DNA of 64,000 nt from Parabacteroides chongii (GTDB lineage: Bacteria; Bacteroidota; Bacteroidia; Bacteroidales; Tannerellaceae). The stretch spans positions 4,310,501-4,374,500 of the forward strand of contig NZ_CP120849.1 of NCBI RefSeq assembly GCF_029581355.1, given 5' to 3'. Positions 28,076 to 38,820 of the stretch are shown here, piece by piece. Both the position numbers and the translations under genes were made by a program. Positions within the stretch are counted from its first letter, which is position 1; each line of letters begins with the position of its first letter. Below the pieces are notes generated by a model. The model did not search any database. It worked only from the letters and a program-made list of their open reading frames with translations, and was not told the origin of the DNA.

Positions 28076-29635
28076 ATGGCAAAGAAAAAAGACGAAAAGG
28101 ACGTGCTGGTGGTCCGTGACGAGAAGACGGGCGAGATCAGCGTGGTTGCCGGGCTGAACGCGGACGGCACACCCAAGCGCACCCCCGCGAAAGCGGAAAA
28201 CGCGCAGAGTTTCCTGCAATTCGACCGACACGGCGACGTGCTGGACAACTTCTTCAAGAACTTCTTCCGGCAGTGCAAGGAACCCAGCCGCTTCGGTTTT
28301 TACCGCATCGCGGCAGACCAAGCCGAAAATCTCTTGGAGGTGATGAAGCAACTGCTGAAAGACCCCGAAGCGAACAAGGAGCTGCTTGCCCCTCACAAGG
28401 TGGACACCTCCGACTACGAGAAAAAGGTGCAGGAAGAACTGGCAACCGAAAAACAAGAACCTCAAAAACAGGAAAACATGGAGCAACAAAAAGAACAACA
28501 GGAAGATCCCGAACAGACGCAGGGCAAACGGGGCTACCAGCCCATCGACGAGAGCAAAATCAACTGGCAGGAGCTGGAGGACAGATGGGGCGTGAAGCGT
28601 GACGACCTTGAAAAGTCCGGCGACCTTACGAAGATGCTCCACTACGGCAAGTCCGACTTGGTGAAGGTCAAGCCCACCTTCGGCGGCGAAGCATTCGAGC
28701 TGGACGCCCGCCTTTCCTTCAAGAAGGACGGCGAGGGAAACATCAGCCTCGTGCCGCACTTCATCCGCAAGGAGCAGAAACTGGATGAATACAAGGAACA
28801 CAAATTCTCCGACGACGACCGGAAGAACCTGCGCGAGACGGGCAACCTCGGCAGGGTCGTGGACATCGTGGAGAAGGAAACGGGCGAGATTATCCCCTCC
28901 TACATCAGCATCGACCGCAAGACGAATGAGATCACGGACATTCCGGCGAGCAAGGTACGCATCCCGGAGCGCATCGGCAAGACGGAAATCACCAAGCAGG
29001 AGCAGGATATGCTCCGCGCCGGACTGCCCGTGCGCGACAAGCTCATCGAGCGCAACGACGGCAGGAAGTTCGTCACCACTCTGCAAGTGAACGTGGAGCA
29101 GCGCGGCGTGGAGTTCGTGCCGGGAACCGGAAGGTCGCCCCGTACCGTACAGACGCAGGAAACCAAAGGCGACACGTCGAAAAGTCAGGCGCAAGGCGGG
29201 GAAAATGCCACACAGACCAAGAAGGAGCAACGCCGCAACACGTGGACGAACGAGGACGGCAGCATCCGCCCCATCAGCAAATGGAGCGACGTGAACTTCA
29301 CCGACAAGCAGAAAGCCGACTATGTGGCGGGCAAAGCCGTGAAACTGGAGAACGTGACCGACAAGCAGGGCTTCCATGCCACGATGTATATCAAGTTCAA
29401 CCCGGAGAAGGGTCGCCCGTACCGCTACGAAACAAATCCCGACATCGGGCAGCAGGTCGCCCCGTCCAACGAGAGCCGCACGCAGGTGGCGGTGAACAAC
29501 GAGGGCAAGACCAACGAGGCGACAAAGAACCTGAAAGAGCCTTTGCAGAAAGGTCAGACCACTCCGAAGGACGCCCGCCAGCAACAGCAGCAGGACAAGC
29601 CGCAGAAGAAAACGGGCAAGGGCATGAAAGTATAG
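28076..29635 (+). CDS. CTnDOT Orf3-like protein (DUF4099/DUF3945)
   Basis: A 519-residue soluble protein. Residues 1-110 form an N-terminal conserved region. A Gln/Glu-rich linker follows at about 125-160, then a DUF4099-like block (KINWQELEDRWGVKRDDLEKSGDL) and repeated DUF3945-like segments (LGRVVDIVEKETGEIIPSYIS; IGKTEITKQEQDMLRAGLP; SDVNFTDKQKADYVAGKAV). The last 60 residues are polar low-complexity. It lies between xis2d and exc as in CTnDOT, where orf3 belongs to the excision operon but has no essential role identified. Confidence 0.82.
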   Translation: MAKKKDEKDVLVVRDEKTGEISVVAGLNADGTPKRTPAKAENAQSFLQFDRHGDVLDNFFKNFFRQCKEPSRFGFYRIAADQAENLLEVMKQLLKDPEANKELLAPHKVDTSDYEKKVQEELATEKQEPQKQENMEQQKEQQEDPEQTQGKRGYQPIDESKINWQELEDRWGVKRDDLEKSGDLTKMLHYGKSDLVKVKPTFGGEAFELDARLSFKKDGEGNISLVPHFIRKEQKLDEYKEHKFSDDDRKNLRETGNLGRVVDIVEKETGEIIPSYISIDRKTNEITDIPASKVRIPERIGKTEITKQEQDMLRAGLPVRDKLIERNDGRKFVTTLQVNVEQRGVEFVPGTGRSPRTVQTQETKGDTSKSQAQGGENATQTKKEQRRNTWTNEDGSIRPISKWSDVNFTDKQKADYVAGKAVKLENVTDKQGFHATMYIKFNPEKGRPYRYETNPDIGQQVAPSNESRTQVAVNNEGKTNEATKNLKEPLQKGQTTPKDARQQQQQDKPQKKTGKGMKV

Positions 29636-29695
29636 ACCGATGTCCGCCACTGAATCCAAAATAAAATCCAAAGTATCAACAAAAAAGAAGAAGAC

Positions 29696-31786
29696 ATGAA
29701 GACAATCATTGCAGAAAAGCCCTCCGTGGCACGTGAAATCGCCCGCATCGTGGGCGCGACAAAGAGAGAGGAAGGATATTTCGAGGGAGGCGGCTATGCC
29801 GTGACATGGGCATTCGGACACCTTGTCCAGCTCGCCATGCCCGATGGCTACGGCGTGCGCGGTTTCGTCCGTGACAACCTCCCGATTATCCCCGACACCT
29901 TCACGCTCGTCCCCCGTCAGGTCAGGACGGAGAAAGGCTACAAGCCCGATAGCGGCGTGGTGTCGCAGATAAAAACAATCAAAAGGCTGTTCGGCACCAG
30001 CGACCAAATCATCGTGGCAACCGATGCCGGACGCGAGGGTGAACTTATCTTCCGCTACCTCTACCACTACACGGGCAGTACCACTCCTTTCGTGCGCCTG
30101 TGGATAAGCTCGCTCACCGACAAGGCTATCCGCGAGGGATTGCGCAACCTCGAAGACGGCGGCAAGTATGACAACCTATACCTCGCCGCCAAAGCGCGAA
30201 GCGAATCCGACTGGCTCGTGGGCATCAACGGCACGCAGGCTCTCTCCATCGCCGCCGGACACGGCACATACTCCGTGGGGCGGGTGCAGACACCAACGTT
30301 GGCTATGGTATGTGAACGCTACTGGGAGAACCGCCGCTTCACGCCCGAAGCCTTCTGGCAACTCCATATCGCAACGGACGGTTGCGACGGCAAGGTCGTG
30401 AAATTCTCATCCTCTGAAAAATGGAAGTCGAAAGAACCGGCAACGGAGCTATATAATAAGGTAAAGGCGGCAGGCTTCGCAACGGTAACGAAAGCCGAGC
30501 GCAAGGAGAAAACGGAGGATACCCCGTTGCTGTACGACCTGACCACGCTTCAGAAAGAAGCCAACGCCAAGCACGGCTTCACGGCGGAGCAGACGCTTGA
30601 AATCGCGCAGAAGCTCTACGAGAAGAAGCTGATAACCTATCCGAGAACGGGTAGCCGCTACATCCCCGAAGACGTGTTTGCCGAAATTCCCAAACTGCTC
30701 GCTTTCATCGGCACACAGCACGAATGGAAAGACAAGGTGCGGGCAAAAGCCATCCCGACACGCCGCAGCGTAGACGGCGGCAAGGTGACAGACCACCATG
30801 CCCTACTCGTCACGGGTGAGAAACCGCTCTTCCTCTCCAAAGAGGACAATACCATCTATCAGATGATTGCCGGGCGCATGGTCGAGGCATTCTCTGAAAA
30901 ATGCGTCAAGGACGTGACCGCTGTCATGGCGGAATGTGCCGGAGTGGAGTTTACCGTGAAAGGCAGCGTCATCAGGCAAGCCGGATGGCGTGCTGTCTAT
31001 GGCGAGGAAAACAAGGAGGAAACCACCATTCCCGGCTGGCAGGAAGGCGACACGCTGACACTGAAAGCCTCTTCCATCACAGAAGGGAAGACTAAGCCCA
31101 AGCCGCTACATACCGAAGCCACCCTGCTGTCCGCAATGGAAACGGCGGGCAAGGAAATCGAGGATGACGCACTGCGGCAGGCGATGAAGGACTGCGGCAT
31201 CGGTACTCCCGCCACACGCGCCTCCATCATCGAAACGCTCTTCAAGCGCGGTTACATGGAACGCTGCAAGAAATTGCTTGTCCCCACCGAAAAGGGGCTT
31301 GCACTCAATTCCGTGGTGAAGACGATGCGCATCGCCGATGTCGCCATGACAGGCGAATGGGAGAAGGAACTGGCACGCATCGAGCGTGGGGAGCTGTCCG
31401 CCGATACCTTCCGCAAAAAGATAGAGGCGTACACGCGGGAGATTACCTCCGAACTGCTCTCATGCGACAAACTCTTCGGCAGCCGCGATTCCGGTTGCGC
31501 GTGTCCCAAGTGCGGCACGGGCAGGATGCGGTTCTACGGCAAGGTGGTACGCTGCGACAACACGGAGTGCGGGCTTCCCGTGTTCCGGCTGAAAGCGGGA
31601 CGCACCCTGTCCGACGATGAAATCAAAGACCTGCTCACCGAAGGGCATACCCAGCTGCTCAAAGGCTTCAAGAGCAAACAGGGCAAGAGCTTCGATGCCG
31701 TCGTCGCCTTTGACGGGGAATATAACACGACGTTCGTGTTCCCGGAGGCTAAAAAGGGCAAGAAATTTTCAGGACGGAAGAAATAG
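29696..31786 (+). CDS. exc: DNA topoisomerase III (Exc)
   Basis: A 696-residue type IA topoisomerase. It has the Toprim glutamate at the start (IIAEKPSVAREIA), the acidic ATDAGREGELIFRY cluster, SVGRVQTPTLAMV, the catalytic tyrosine near residue 314 in LITYPRTGSRYIP, and a C-terminal zinc-ribbon-like CPKCGTGRMRFYGKVVRCDN. It relaxes or decatenates DNA. In CTnDOT the equivalent gene exc closes the excision operon and is needed for excision in vivo. The leader holds two partial copies of the recurring TCCAAA motif (29647-29675). Confidence 0.92.
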   Translation: MKTIIAEKPSVAREIARIVGATKREEGYFEGGGYAVTWAFGHLVQLAMPDGYGVRGFVRDNLPIIPDTFTLVPRQVRTEKGYKPDSGVVSQIKTIKRLFGTSDQIIVATDAGREGELIFRYLYHYTGSTTPFVRLWISSLTDKAIREGLRNLEDGGKYDNLYLAAKARSESDWLVGINGTQALSIAAGHGTYSVGRVQTPTLAMVCERYWENRRFTPEAFWQLHIATDGCDGKVVKFSSSEKWKSKEPATELYNKVKAAGFATVTKAERKEKTEDTPLLYDLTTLQKEANAKHGFTAEQTLEIAQKLYEKKLITYPRTGSRYIPEDVFAEIPKLLAFIGTQHEWKDKVRAKAIPTRRSVDGGKVTDHHALLVTGEKPLFLSKEDNTIYQMIAGRMVEAFSEKCVKDVTAVMAECAGVEFTVKGSVIRQAGWRAVYGEENKEETTIPGWQEGDTLTLKASSITEGKTKPKPLHTEATLLSAMETAGKEIEDDALRQAMKDCGIGTPATRASIIETLFKRGYMERCKKLLVPTEKGLALNSVVKTMRIADVAMTGEWEKELARIERGELSADTFRKKIEAYTREITSELLSCDKLFGSRDSGCACPKCGTGRMRFYGKVVRCDNTECGLPVFRLKAGRTLSDDEIKDLLTEGHTQLLKGFKSKQGKSFDAVVAFDGEYNTTFVFPEAKKGKKFSGRKK

Positions 31787-31845
31787 TATTAACTTTGCCA
31801 CTTGTTCAGAGTAATGAATTGTTCTTCGATACCGGATTACACTCA

Positions 31846-31950
31846 TACTTTGGATTTAGTGGCGGCACTCGGAGGGATACCGAGTGCCTTTTTCTTCCTT
31901 TTTTCCAACCGATTATCCCGTTAAATATCAATCCACTAAACTCCAAAGTA
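31846..31950 (+). promoter_or_regulatory. Inverted leader-motif pair enclosing a terminator-like hairpin
   Basis: TACTTTGGATTTAGTGG (31846-31862) and CCACTAAACTCCAAAGTA (31933-31950) are inverted copies of the leader motif and can pair across 70 bases. Inside them GGCACTCGG (31864-31872) pairs with CCGAGTGCC (31880-31888), followed by TTTTTCTTCC. The inner hairpin looks like the terminator of the excision operon. The outer pairing, which ends at the ATG of the next gene, could compete with it as an antiterminator or hide the start. Confidence 0.6.
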
Positions 31951-32403
31951 ATGAACAACAAGAAGAACAACGAAGGGCAGTCCGACTTTTCCTATTACGG
32001 TCTGTACCTGATGGACTACCTCCGCACGAACAAGTTTGAACAGGCTACCGACACCGCTTTCATACGGGAACGCGCCGATCGTGCCGCCGAAACGTATGAA
32101 AAGGCGCGGATTGAAGGCTATCCCACCGACGGTGCGCAGGAACTGGCGATGGAAACACTGCTGCGCGGGTTGCACTATTCCCGGTACGCCATGCTCCACG
32201 AAGTCGTGGAGAACGAGTTTGCCAACGAAGTGCCGGAAGAGAAACAAGAAGCCTTTATCCATAAACTCCTGCCGCTTGTCGGCAACGTGTTCTCCGTCTA
32301 TGACCTTTCGGACGACAACTTCGCCCTGTCTTCCGATTACGACCTGCTCTACACGGAGCTGACGGGAGCAACCGTCCTTTACTTAGACGAATATGGCGTT
32401 TAA
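31951..32403 (+). CDS. DUF1896 family protein
   Basis: A 150-residue protein from the ATG at 31951, right after the leader motif; the upstream extension of the frame reads through a terminator-like hairpin and is rejected. The body (YYGLYLMDYLRTNKFEQATD, ELAMETLLRGLHYSRY, FSVYDLSDDNFALSSDYDLLYTEL) matches the DUF1896 family found next to the large methylase-helicase gene in Bacteroidales elements. The end overlaps the start of that gene by 11 bases. Function unknown. Confidence 0.78.
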   Translation: MNNKKNNEGQSDFSYYGLYLMDYLRTNKFEQATDTAFIRERADRAAETYEKARIEGYPTDGAQELAMETLLRGLHYSRYAMLHEVVENEFANEVPEEKQEAFIHKLLPLVGNVFSVYDLSDDNFALSSDYDLLYTELTGATVLYLDEYGV

Positions 32404-35400
32404 CCGCAAACAGAAACTGCGGGACAACATCGAGGCGATACGGACGGCATTCATCCTTGACAGGGAAAATAGGACAGCGACAACCGAAGAGCGTGCCATA
32501 CTTCAAAGGTACTGCGGTTTCGGCGGTCTGAAATGTATCCTCAACCCTGCAAAGGAACTGACGGATGCCGTCCGGTGGGCGAAATCCGACCTCGAACTGT
32601 TCGCCCCGACGGTGGAGCTGCACAGGCTTATCCGTGAGAACAGCAAGGACGAAACAGAGTACAAGCGGTTTGTGGATTCGCTGAAAGCGTCCGTGCTGAC
32701 CGCTTTCTACACCCCCAAAGAGATAACCGACACCATCGCGGACGTGCTGGCAGATTACAGCGTCCGCCCCGCCCGTATGCTCGAACCGTCGGCAGGTGTC
32801 GGCGTGTTCGTGGATTCCATGCTGCGGCACAGCCCCAATGCGGATGTGATGGCTTTCGAGAAGGATCTGCTCACGGGTACAATCTTGAGGCATCTCTATC
32901 CCGACGGAAAATGCGCACCTGCGGTTTTGAGAAAATCGAAAGACCGTTCAACAATTATTTCGACTTGGCGGTGTCCAACATTCCGTTCGGTGACATTGCC
33001 GTGTTCGGCGCGGAGTTTCAGCGGAGCGACTCTTTCGGCAGACGCTCCGCCCAGAAAACCATCCACAACTATTTCTTTCTCAAAGGACTGGATGCCGTGC
33101 GTGACGGCGGTATCGTGGCGTTCATCACCTCGCAAGGGGTATTGAATAGCACCAAGACCTCCGTGCGTAACGAGCTGTTCAGTCAGGCCAATCTGGTATC
33201 CGCGATACGCCTGCCCAACAACCTGTTCACGGACAACGCGGGCACGGAGGTGGGCAGTGACCTGATTGTCCTGCAAAAGAACCTCAGCAAGAAGGAAATG
33301 TCGCAGGACGAGCGGCTGATGACCGTGATACAGACGGACACGAAAACCGCCCTGACCGACAACGCCTATTTCATCCACCACCCGGAACGCATCGTGCATA
33401 CGATGGCGAAACTTGACACAGACCCCTACGGGAAGCCCGCTATGGTTTATCTGCACGAGGGCAAGGCAGCAGGCATCGCCGGGGATTTGCGCCGTATGCT
33501 CGACGAGGATTTCCATTACAGGCTTGCCATGCGCTTGTATTCGGGTTCAATCCGGCAGGCAGGAACGGAAGAAAAAGTTGCCGTTCAAAATAAAGTAGAG
33601 CGTCCTGCCATAAAATTGGAAACAGTATCCTCGGCGCAGACGGTGGAAACTCCGACAGAAAAGCCGCAACCCGCAGATGAAAAGCCGGAGATAGAACCGC
33701 GCCCGCAATATTCCGCAGGCGTGCAGCTCACCCTGCTTGACCTCTCGGGGATGACGGAAGAGGTCAGCCAACCGAAAACCTCCAAAAGAAAAAAGACGGT
33801 GAAAAGGCAGTTACGGCAAAGTCCACTCCGCCCAAACCGAAAGTCACGGTTACACCGACAGCTCCAACTGCAAAACCCGCAATGGAGAATAAGGAGGTGA
33901 AAGCGGAGAACACCGCCAAGCCTGCCGACCCGGACGACATCTATGCCACACTGGACTGGGATACCAATCCTCCCATCAACGGTTTCTATGAAATGATGAT
34001 GGGTTTGACGCCGGAGCGTAGGAAAGAACTTCGGGAACTGGCAAGGCAGCATAACGAGAAACAAGTGGCGGAAAAGACGGAAGTGAAAGCCGTGCCGGAA
34101 ACTTCCCGTGAGCAGCCACGACAGGAGGAAACACAGCCGGAGGCAGTCGCCGCACCTGCCGTTACAGATACCCCATCGGAAGCGGTGGGGACTTTCCTTT
34201 TCCCCGACATCGAAGCGGAAAAGCCGAAGGAGGAAGTCGTGGACCTTTCTCCGCGTGCCTACCACCGCACGCCGGAGATGCACCTGCGCGAAGGGTCGCT
34301 GGTGGCTGACCGGGGGCGTCATAACATCGGCTACCTGAAAGACATCACGCCATACGGGGCGACATTCCAGCCGCTCGACCTGAAAGGATACCGAAGGAAA
34401 AGGCGTTGTTGTATGTGTCGCTGCGTGACGCCTACGAGCGTCTGTACCGTTATGAATCGCTCCGGCGCGAGGCAAATGTTCCGTGGCGAGAGCATCTGAA
34501 TACCTGTTACGATGAGTTTGTCATGCGCTACGGCAACCTCAACGCCAAGCAGAACGTGAAGTTAGTGATGATGGATGCGGGCGGGCGCGACATCCTTTCG
34601 CTGGAACGGATGGAAAACGGAAAGTTCGTCAAGGCGGACATCTTCGAGCATCCTGTTTCCTTCGCGGTGGAGAGCCATGCCAACGTAGGCTCTCCCGAAG
34701 AAGCCCTGTCTGCGTCGCTCAACAAATATGGTACGGTCAATCTCGACTATATGCGGGAGATAACCGACAGCACGGCGGAGGATTTGCTCACTGCCCTGCA
34801 AGGGCGCATCTACTACAATCCGCTCGTGACCGGTTACGAAATCAAAGACCGTTTCATCGCCGGAAATGTCATAGAGAAAGCGGAACGCATAGAGGCATGG
34901 ATGGGTGACAATCCCGAAAATGAGCGTATGCCGGAGGTGAAGCAGGCGTTGGAGGCTCTGAAAGATGCCGAGCCGCAGCGCATCGCCTTCGAGGATCTGG
35001 ACTTCAATTTCGGGGAACGCTGGATTCCGACGGGTGTCTATGCCGCCTACATGAGCCGGCTGTTCGACACGGAGGTGAAAATCGCCTATTCCGCAAGCAT
35101 GGACGAGTTTTCGGTGGTGTGCGGCTACCGCACCATGAAAATCACGGACGAGTTTCTGGTGAAGGGGTATTACCGGAACTATGACGGTATGCACCTCCTA
35201 AAACACGCCCTGCACAACACCTGCCCTGACATGATGAAGTCCATCGGCAAGGACGAGCATGGCAACGACATCAAGATGCGCGACAGCGAGGGAATACAAC
35301 TCGCCAACGCCAAGATTGACGAGATACGAAACGGCTTCTCCGAATGGCTCGAAGAGCAGTCGCCACAGTTCAAGGAGCGGCTGACGACGATGTATAACCG

Positions 35401-38206
35401 CAAGTTCAACTGTTTCGTGCGCCCGAAGTATGACGGCTCGCATCAGACTTTTCCCGACCTCAATCTGAAAGGGCTGGCAAGCCGGGGCATCAGGAGCGTC
35501 TATCCCTCGCAGATGGATTGCGTCTGGATGCTGAAACAGAACGGCGGCGGAATTTGTGACCACGAGGTTGGAACCGGCAAGACGCTGATAATGTGCATCG
35601 CCGCGCATGAAATGAAGCGTCTGAACTTGGCGCACAAGCCGATGATTATCGGGCTGAAAGCCAATGTTGCGGAGATTGCCGCCACCTATCAAGCGGCATA
35701 TCCCAACGCGAGGATTCTGTACGCTTCGGAGAAAGACTTTTCGACCGCCAACCGCGTGCGTTTCTTCAACAACATCAAGAACAACGACTACGATTGTGTC
35801 ATTATGTCGCACGACCAGTTCGGCAAGATACCGCAGTCGCCGGAGTTGCAGCAGCGCATCCTGCAAGCGGAGCTTGACACGGTGGAGGAAAACCTCGAAG
35901 TGCTGCGCCAGCAGGGAAAGAACGTATCGCGGGCGATGCTGAAAGGTCTGGAGAAGCGCAAGCATAACCTTGAAGCGAAATTGGAGAAGGTGGAACACGC
36001 CATAAAGTCACGCACGGACGACGTGGTGGACTTCAAGCAGATGGGCATCGACCACATTTTCATTGATGAATCGCACCAGTTCAAGAATCTGACTTTCAAC
36101 ACGCGCCACGACCGTGTGGCGGGATTGGGGAACAGCGAGGGAAGCCAGAAGGCACTGAACATGCTCTTTGCTATCCGCACCATACAGGAGCGCACGGGCA
36201 AGGACTTGGGGGCGACCTTCCTCTCCGGCACGACTATCAGCAACTCGCTGACTGAGCTGTACCTGCTGTTCAAGTACCTGCGCCCGAAGGAGCTGGAACG
36301 GCAGGACATTCGATGTTTTGATGCGTGGTCGGCGATATTTGCCAAGAAGACAACGGATTTTGAGTTCAACGTGACGAACAACGTGGTGCAGAAGGAGCGT
36401 TTCCGCTACTTCATCAAAGTGCCGGAGCTTGCCGCCTTCTATAATGAAATCACGGACTACCGCACGGCGGAGGATGTGGGCGTGGACCGTCCCAACAAAA
36501 ACGAGATACTGCACCACATACCGCCCACGCCGGAGCAGGAGGACTTCATACAGAAGCTGATGCAATTCGCCAAGACGGGCGACGCCACCCTGTTGGGCAG
36601 ACTGCCGCTTTCGGAAACGGAGGAAAAGGCGAAGATGCTTATCGCCACGGACTATGCCCGGAAGATGGCACTCGACATGCGCATGATAGACCCGCATTAC
36701 GAAGACCACCCCGACAACAAGGCGAGCCACTGTGCCAAAATAATCGCGGAGTATTATCAAAAATACGACGCGCAGAAAGGCACGCAGTTCGTTTTCTCTG
36801 ACTTGGGGACTTACCAGCCGGGCGATGGGTGGAACGTCTATTCGGAAATCAAGCGCAAACTGACGGAGGACTACGGCATACCGCCAAGCGAGGTGCGCTT
36901 CATTCAGGAGTGCAAGACCGACAAGGCTCGGAAGGCGGTGATAGATGCCATGAACGCCGGGACGGTGCGTGTGCTGTTCGGCTCCACCTCCATGCTCGGA
37001 ACGGGTGTGAACGCACAGAAACGGTGTGTGGCAATTCATCATCTCGATACGCCGTGGCGACCGTCCGACTTGCAACAGCGTGACGGACGCGGAGTTAGGG
37101 CAGGTAATGAGATTGCCAAACATTTCGCCGGGAACAACGTGGATGTAATCATCTACGCGGTGGAGAAGTCACTGGACAGCTACAAGTTCAACCTCCTGCA
37201 CTGCAAGCAGACTTTCATAAGCCAGCTCAAAAGCGGTGCGATGGGTGCGCGTACCATCGACGAGGGGGCAATGGACGAAAAATCGGGCATGAATTTCTCG
37301 GAATACATGGCGTTGCTCTCCGGCAATACCGACCTGTTGGACAAGGCGAAACTGGAAAAGCGGATCGCATCGCTCGAAGGGGAACGCAAGTCGTTCAACA
37401 AGGGCAAGCGTGATTCGGAGTTCAAGCTGGAGTCAAAGACCGGCGAGTTGCGCAACAACACGGCTTTCATAGATGCCATGACGGAGGACTGGAACCGCTT
37501 CCTGTCGGTGGTGCAGACCGACAAGGAGGGCAACCGCCTTAATATAATAAAGGTGGACGGAGTGGATTCCGCCGATGAGAAGGTCATCGGAAAGCGTTTG
37601 CAGGAGATAGCCAAGAATGCCACGACCGGAGGGTTGTACACGCAGGTCGGTGAACTTTACGGTTTTCCGATAAAGGTGGTGAGCGAAAGGATACTCAAAG
37701 AGGGATTGGAGTTCACCGACAACCGCTTCGTGGTCGAGGGGAACTACAAGTACACCTACAACAACGGGCATCTGGCGATGGCTGACCCGTTGGCCGCCGC
37801 CCGCAACTTCCTCAACGCGATGGAGAGGATACCCTCCATCATCGACCAGTACAAGGCGAAGAACGAGGTGCTGGAGATGGAGATACCGCAGTTACAGGAG
37901 ATAGCGGGTAAGGTGTGGAAGAAGGAGGACGAGCTGAAGCAGTTGAAGTCCGAACTTGCCGCCCTTGACCGAAAAATTCAGCTGGAGCTTGCGCCACCCA
38001 CGCCCGAAGTCGCAGAAAAGGAGAATGAAGGGCAACAGCTCAAGCCGGAAGCGGAAGATGTGAGGAACAGGCAGGCGCAATATCCCGAAAATGCACCGCC
38101 GCAGATACGCAGTCCGGCGGATAGTATCGTTGCCAACCATGTCATAATCGGGCGTCCGGGACTGTATGCCAAGGAGGAAACCCGGTCCAAAGGATTGAAA
38201 ATATAA
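32393..38206 (+). pseudogene. Giant N6-adenine methylase / SNF2-type helicase with three frameshifts
   Basis: Four overlapping reading-frame pieces read as one protein of about 1,938 residues once three single-base losses are undone: near 32911 (GGAAAATGCGC, a G lost), in the A-run near 33790, and near 34391 (a C lost). Segment one has the methylase SAM motif LEPSAGVGVF. Segment two has the catalytic-loop equivalent SNIPFGD. Segment three is a low-complexity linker ending [11 protein letters not shown]. Segment four is the helicase. All shifts go the same way (-1), and each restored junction is continuous with the family sequence. The layout recalls phage anti-restriction proteins of the DarB type; function here is unknown. 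Either the gene is decaying or the assembly has deletions. Confidence 0.82.
34406..38206 (+). CDS. SNF2-like helicase segment of the broken methylase-helicase gene
   Basis: The longest intact piece, 1,266 codons from an in-frame TTG that is not a natural start. It holds helicase motif [11 protein letters not shown], motif [13 protein letters not shown], the motif III-like LSGTTISNS, and the C-terminal lobe [14 protein letters not shown] with motif [15 protein letters not shown] coiled, charged C-terminal part follows (about residues 1000-1230). The helicase domains are complete, so this segment could fold alone if internally initiated, but no good ribosome-binding site is seen ahead of it. 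Confidence 0.75.
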   Translation: MLYVSLRDAYERLYRYESLRREANVPWREHLNTCYDEFVMRYGNLNAKQNVKLVMMDAGGRDILSLERMENGKFVKADIFEHPVSFAVESHANVGSPEEALSASLNKYGTVNLDYMREITDSTAEDLLTALQGRIYYNPLVTGYEIKDRFIAGNVIEKAERIEAWMGDNPENERMPEVKQALEALKDAEPQRIAFEDLDFNFGERWIPTGVYAAYMSRLFDTEVKIAYSASMDEFSVVCGYRTMKITDEFLVKGYYRNYDGMHLLKHALHNTCPDMMKSIGKDEHGNDIKMRDSEGIQLANAKIDEIRNGFSEWLEEQSPQFKERLTTMYNRKFNCFVRPKYDGSHQTFPDLNLKGLASRGIRSVYPSQMDCVWMLKQNGGGICDHEVGTGKTLIMCIAAHEMKRLNLAHKPMIIGLKANVAEIAATYQAAYPNARILYASEKDFSTANRVRFFNNIKNNDYDCVIMSHDQFGKIPQSPELQQRILQAELDTVEENLEVLRQQGKNVSRAMLKGLEKRKHNLEAKLEKVEHAIKSRTDDVVDFKQMGIDHIFIDESHQFKNLTFNTRHDRVAGLGNSEGSQKALNMLFAIRTIQERTGKDLGATFLSGTTISNSLTELYLLFKYLRPKELERQDIRCFDAWSAIFAKKTTDFEFNVTNNVVQKERFRYFIKVPELAAFYNEITDYRTAEDVGVDRPNKNEILHHIPPTPEQEDFIQKLMQFAKTGDATLLGRLPLSETEEKAKMLIATDYARKMALDMRMIDPHYEDHPDNKASHCAKIIAEYYQKYDAQKGTQFVFSDLGTYQPGDGWNVYSEIKRKLTEDYGIPPSEVRFIQECKTDKARKAVIDAMNAGTVRVLFGSTSMLGTGVNAQKRCVAIHHLDTPWRPSDLQQRDGRGVRAGNEIAKHFAGNNVDVIIYAVEKSLDSYKFNLLHCKQTFISQLKSGAMGARTIDEGAMDEKSGMNFSEYMALLSGNTDLLDKAKLEKRIASLEGERKSFNKGKRDSEFKLESKTGELRNNTAFIDAMTEDWNRFLSVVQTDKEGNRLNIIKVDGVDSADEKVIGKRLQEIAKNATTGGLYTQVGELYGFPIKVVSERILKEGLEFTDNRFVVEGNYKYTYNNGHLAMADPLAAARNFLNAMERIPSIIDQYKAKNEVLEMEIPQLQEIAGKVWKKEDELKQLKSELAALDRKIQLELAPPTPEVAEKENEGQQLKPEAEDVRNRQAQYPENAPPQIRSPADSIVANHVIIGRPGLYAKEETRSKGLKI

Positions 38207-38233
38207 CCTAAGGAATTTTATCTGAAGTATTAA

Positions 38234-38330
38234 TAAGGGCTATCCCAAAAGGTCTAAAAGTAAATTTTATCCTTTCTGCAAGTATCTGTAGGATGGCAAC
38301 TGCATTTTTTTTCTTTTTGGGCAGCCCTTA
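38234..38330. mobile_element. MITE-like element with TTAA flanks
   Basis: A 97-base segment bounded by inverted ends TAAGGGCTATCCCAAAA and TTTTTGGGCAGCCCTTA, with TTAA directly outside both ends (38230-38233 and 38331-38334). It contains no gene. Because TTAA is itself a palindrome, the flanks could be part of longer inverted repeats rather than a target duplication. It lies just after the helicase stop, so a terminator role is also possible. Confidence 0.55.
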
Positions 38331-38334
38331 TTAA

Positions 38335-38702
38335 AATTTATTCTTATTTTAGGTTATATACATTCATGTCCATTTATGTAAAAAATCCTGCTGACCTTGT
38401 TTATGTCTTGTCAGTCACCATTTGCAAAACCATATTTGACCCTCAAAGAGGCTGAATTTGATAAGCAACTTGCTACATACTCATAATAAGGAGCTAAATA
38501 GAACACGAATGGGAAATACTCAAATGCCAAACTAAAGAAGATATTGGCCAAAATAAACGTTATACCGAGAGAGAAACTTGATTTTTTTCAACTTCCTAAA
38601 ACGTTGTTGTTCAAACATTTCTACTTATTTGTACTTACCAGTTGAACCTACGCTTCCCTAATAAAATGTCTATGGTAAAAAAAGTTAAAAAATCCTCCCA
38701 CT
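38335..38702. other. Non-coding stretch upstream of the tet(Q) promoter
   Basis: An AT-rich stretch of about 370 bases between the MITE-like element and the tet(Q) promoter. No frame of useful length with a start and recognisable content, no RNA gene and no strong hairpin were seen. Confidence 0.5.
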
Positions 38703-38734
38703 TTTGTTAGATATATTTTTTTTGTGTAATTTTG
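38703..38734 (+). promoter_or_regulatory. tet(Q) promoter
   Basis: A -33 TTTG at 38703-38706, 20 bases, then the -7 TAATTTTG at 38727-38734: a consensus Bacteroidetes promoter. The transcript would start near 38741, about 80 bases before the gene. Confidence 0.8.
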
Positions 38735-38742
38735 CAATCGTT

Positions 38743-38812
38743 ATGCGGCAGTAATAATATACATATTAATACGAGTTAGTAATCCTGTAGTTCTCACATG
38801 CTACGAGGAGGT
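38743..38812 (+). promoter_or_regulatory. tet(Q) translational attenuator leader
   Basis: A minimal leader peptide ATG CGG CAG TAA (Met-Arg-Gln, 38743-38754) is followed by a hairpin in which TCCTGTAG (38783-38790) pairs with CTAC-G-AGGA (38801-38809). The hairpin covers the ribosome-binding sequence AGGAGG (38806-38811). This is the form of the tetracycline-responsive attenuator described for tet(Q) in CTnDOT: stalled ribosomes on the leader free the Shine-Dalgarno. Confidence 0.75.
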
Positions 38813-38820
38813 ATTAAAAG

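Noticed and set aside
28046..30067. 673-codon open frame on the minus strand
   Set aside because: It is the antisense of orf3 and the start of the topoisomerase gene in GC-rich DNA; its Leu/Phe/Val/His-rich sequence is an artefact of the complementary codons.
36008..37123. 371-codon minus-strand frame inside the helicase gene
   Set aside because: It is antisense to well-conserved helicase motifs and has no recognisable domain.
32393..38206. Methylase plus helicase as a BREX- or DISARM-type defence locus
   Set aside because: The partner genes of those systems are missing, and a gene of this layout is a standard companion of the DUF1896 gene in Bacteroidales conjugative elements.
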